From NCBI GenBank assembly GCA_017961585.1, contig JAGCWX010000029.1, positions 1-51,019 of the forward strand: a DNA stretch of 51,019 nucleotides, written 5' to 3'. The notes below the pieces were generated by a model. The model saw only the letters and a list, made by a program, of their open reading frames with translations, was not told where the DNA came from and ran no database searches. Source of the DNA: Elusimicrobiaceae bacterium (GTDB lineage: Bacteria; Elusimicrobiota; Elusimicrobia; Elusimicrobiales; Elusimicrobiaceae). Below, one piece after another: positions 49,433 through 51,019 of this stretch. Within the stretch, counting starts at the first letter, position 1; each line of letters opens with the position of its first letter. The position numbers were made by a program, and so were the translations under genes.

Positions 49433-51019
49433 ATGAACAAACTACAAAAAGCATGTACAATTGCACTAAGCGGTATGATTGTGCTTACCGGTTTGTCCCC
49501 AGCGTGGGGGCAAAGACGGCCCAAACGCATTAAAAAGGGTCACAAGATTGAAGGAACTGTAGAACGCAGAACCACATTAGGTGAATTACGTCGCACACGC
49601 CGTTTGGAAAGACGTAGCCCGATAAGAAAGAACAAATCTGTATCCACCGTGCCGCAAAACACGCACGTTACGCCTAGGGAAGTTACCCGCGTTACAACCG
49701 TGGGGAACCAAGTGCATACTCCTACCGTAACGAATAATGCACACACGGGAACTTCTCACACACCTACGCAAGCCGAGTTGCAAGCGCAAGTGCAACAACG
49801 CATTGAGACTGAAGTGGGGAATCAAATTCGTAATTCTTCTATGCCGCGTACGTCAGTAACTCCCGCGGCAAGCACACAGGGGAAAACCCCGATAGTAGTA
49901 GATGAACAGTTACCTTTATCTACCGGCTCTCCCGCTAATTTAGAGGCCACCATGGCTAAGTGGGAACAAAAAATTAAAGCCAGTAATCAAGCTCAATCTT
50001 CTTTGGAAGCTGCCCAAGCCGCTTTGGGAAAAAACGACTTAATGCAAGCGTATAAATCCGCGCAAGATGCAGTTGCAAACGCCCAAGAAGCGGGGGAAAT
50101 AGCTGGGGAGTTATCTACCTATCAAGCGGTATTGGATCAAGTCAAAAAGCGCTTAACTCAACAAATATCCGATGCTCGCGAACTAGTCAATTCTACTCCG
50201 GCCGCCGTAGTGGACTATGCCGAAAAAGCTCTTAAGCAAGCCAATGAGTTAGGGCTCACCGGCACGGAAATTACCGGTTTGCAAAATCTGCTCAAACAAG
50301 CCCGTGAAATGCAAGAATTGCTAATTGAATCATCCAAATTAACTTTACAAGAGTTAGATTGGGATATTGTTGACGGAAAATTTGATCAAGCCATAGAAGC
50401 CGCCAACGATGCAATTATAGATCTGCGCAGAGCCGGCGTAAATGGCAAAGAACTTGCCCCATTTGCAAACAAAGTCAGACAAATCAGGGGAGACGCCACC
50501 GCAAAAGCCATGGCCGATACCAATTTGCATATGGCTCAAACGGAACTGATGGCCACCGGAGAGGATTTTGACCCCGTTGCCGCAATGGAATATGCGCAAG
50601 ATGCTTACGAAGCCGCACAGGAAGCTGGCTTGATAGGTAAAGCCCTGGCCCCGTACGAGGAAGTCCTCAAACAAGCCAAAAGCCGCACCAACGCTAAAGT
50701 ATTGGCCGAAGGGTACTTACAATATGTCACCGAAGAATTATCCCTTAACCCGGACATTTTTGATTATGAATACGCACTAGAACAGGCCATCAAAGCCCTT
50801 GACTATGCTGAAGAAGCCGGGCTCACCGGTGAAGCACTTGCCCCATACCATGACGCTCTCGTGCAAGTGGAAGATGTGGCCAAAGGGAAAGCCGAAAAGT
50901 ATTTAAAAATGTCTCAATGGGCAGCGCAATCCGGCAACGTAAGCGGTGCTATTAGCTCAGCTGAAAAAGCTATGAAGTACGCCCAAGACGCCGGATTATT
51001 TGCCGAAGAGTTAGCCCCG
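49433..51019 (+). CDS. Exported helical-repeat protein, paralogue of the 1338-aa protein, runs off the window
   Basis: The frame is open for 529 codons from the ATG at 49433 to the right edge, so it is partial. AAAAGGAG lies 12 nt upstream. The signal peptide MNKLQKACTIALSGMIVLTG ends LSPAWG|Q and is followed by a strongly basic tract. Residues about 105-135 match the N-terminal domain of the previous gene (PTQAELQAQVQQRIETEVGN), and the spacer layout is similar. About five complete modules follow, ending in forms such as AGLIGKALAPYEEVLKQAK and AGLTGEALAPYHDALVQVE, with short linkers instead of long Ala/Lys/Glu runs. Only 32 bases separate it from the upstream stop and no dyad is present, so it is probably co-transcribed with that gene. 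Confidence 0.87.
   Translation, partial: MNKLQKACTIALSGMIVLTGLSPAWGQRRPKRIKKGHKIEGTVERRTTLGELRRTRRLERRSPIRKNKSVSTVPQNTHVTPREVTRVTTVGNQVHTPTVTNNAHTGTSHTPTQAELQAQVQQRIETEVGNQIRNSSMPRTSVTPAASTQGKTPIVVDEQLPLSTGSPANLEATMAKWEQKIKASNQAQSSLEAAQAALGKNDLMQAYKSAQDAVANAQEAGEIAGELSTYQAVLDQVKKRLTQQISDARELVNSTPAAVVDYAEKALKQANELGLTGTEITGLQNLLKQAREMQELLIESSKLTLQELDWDIVDGKFDQAIEAANDAIIDLRRAGVNGKELAPFANKVRQIRGDATAKAMADTNLHMAQTELMATGEDFDPVAAMEYAQDAYEAAQEAGLIGKALAPYEEVLKQAKSRTNAKVLAEGYLQYVTEELSLNPDIFDYEYALEQAIKALDYAEEAGLTGEALAPYHDALVQVEDVAKGKAEKYLKMSQWAAQSGNVSGAISSAEKAMKYAQDAGLFAEELAP

Overview
The window reads as a chromosomal segment of a Gram-negative, anaerobic, probably host-associated bacterium. The best guess is the phylum Elusimicrobiota; this is inferred from gene content and style, not from a marker gene. 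Supporting signs are type IV pilin-like proteins with a Cys-rich body, a long PPi-dependent phosphofructokinase, LPS core genes (waaA and several GT9 glycosyltransferases), a rubrerythrin/Fur-family pair typical of anaerobes, and many Sec-exported proteins of no known family. Coding density is high, with many 1-8 nt overlaps. No stretch over 300 bases lacks a gene. No transposase, integrase, CRISPR array or rRNA was seen.

Layout. At 1-420 a partial exported protein is read leftward. At 539-6743 a compact leftward operon encodes a RecB-like nuclease, an LtaS-type membrane phosphoglycerol transferase, a glycerol-kinase-like FGGY kinase and two pilin-like proteins. At 6924-12380 lies a giant exported protein ending in an MFS-like membrane domain. 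A tRNA-Arg(UCU), two GT9 transferases and PPi-PFK follow (12428-16216). At 16335-20204 are three exported proteins; the first two are tandem paralogues with a GExH/GxxH (ChaN/TraB-like) signature. An N6-adenine methylase and a DHA2-like exporter end that rightward run at 23247. Then come rubrerythrin plus a PerR-like Fur protein, a YhiN flavoprotein, a membrane protein/DUF1232/AsmA operon, a small exported protein, waaA, and a heptosyltransferase with an extra N-terminal domain.

From 33396 to the right edge is an array of at least six exported, helix-rich proteins: 335, 524, 1295, 398, 1338 and at least 529 aa. Their signal peptides are near-identical, their mature N-termini are very basic, and several carry a repeated helical module with the signature AGLTGEALAPY. 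The array is interrupted by a tandem-PC4 protein and by a transmembrane Ser/Thr kinase with a PP2C phosphatase.

The most striking signal is a shared promoter architecture found seven times in the window (upstream of 420-, 6924, 16335, 33396, 34597, 40217 and 45384). A GC-rich dyad of about 36-45 bp is built on AAGGCCTA / TAGGCCTT half-sites with outer GGTC / GACC arms. It abuts or overlaps a -35 box (mostly weak) that is always exactly 17 bp from a good -10. Every gene behind it encodes a Sec-exported protein, and no cytoplasmic gene in the window has it. It looks like the operator of an unidentified, probably activating, transcription factor that controls a surface/secretome regulon. A second theme is very short or absent 5' leaders: four genes have a -10 only 6-7 nt before the ATG and no Shine-Dalgarno.
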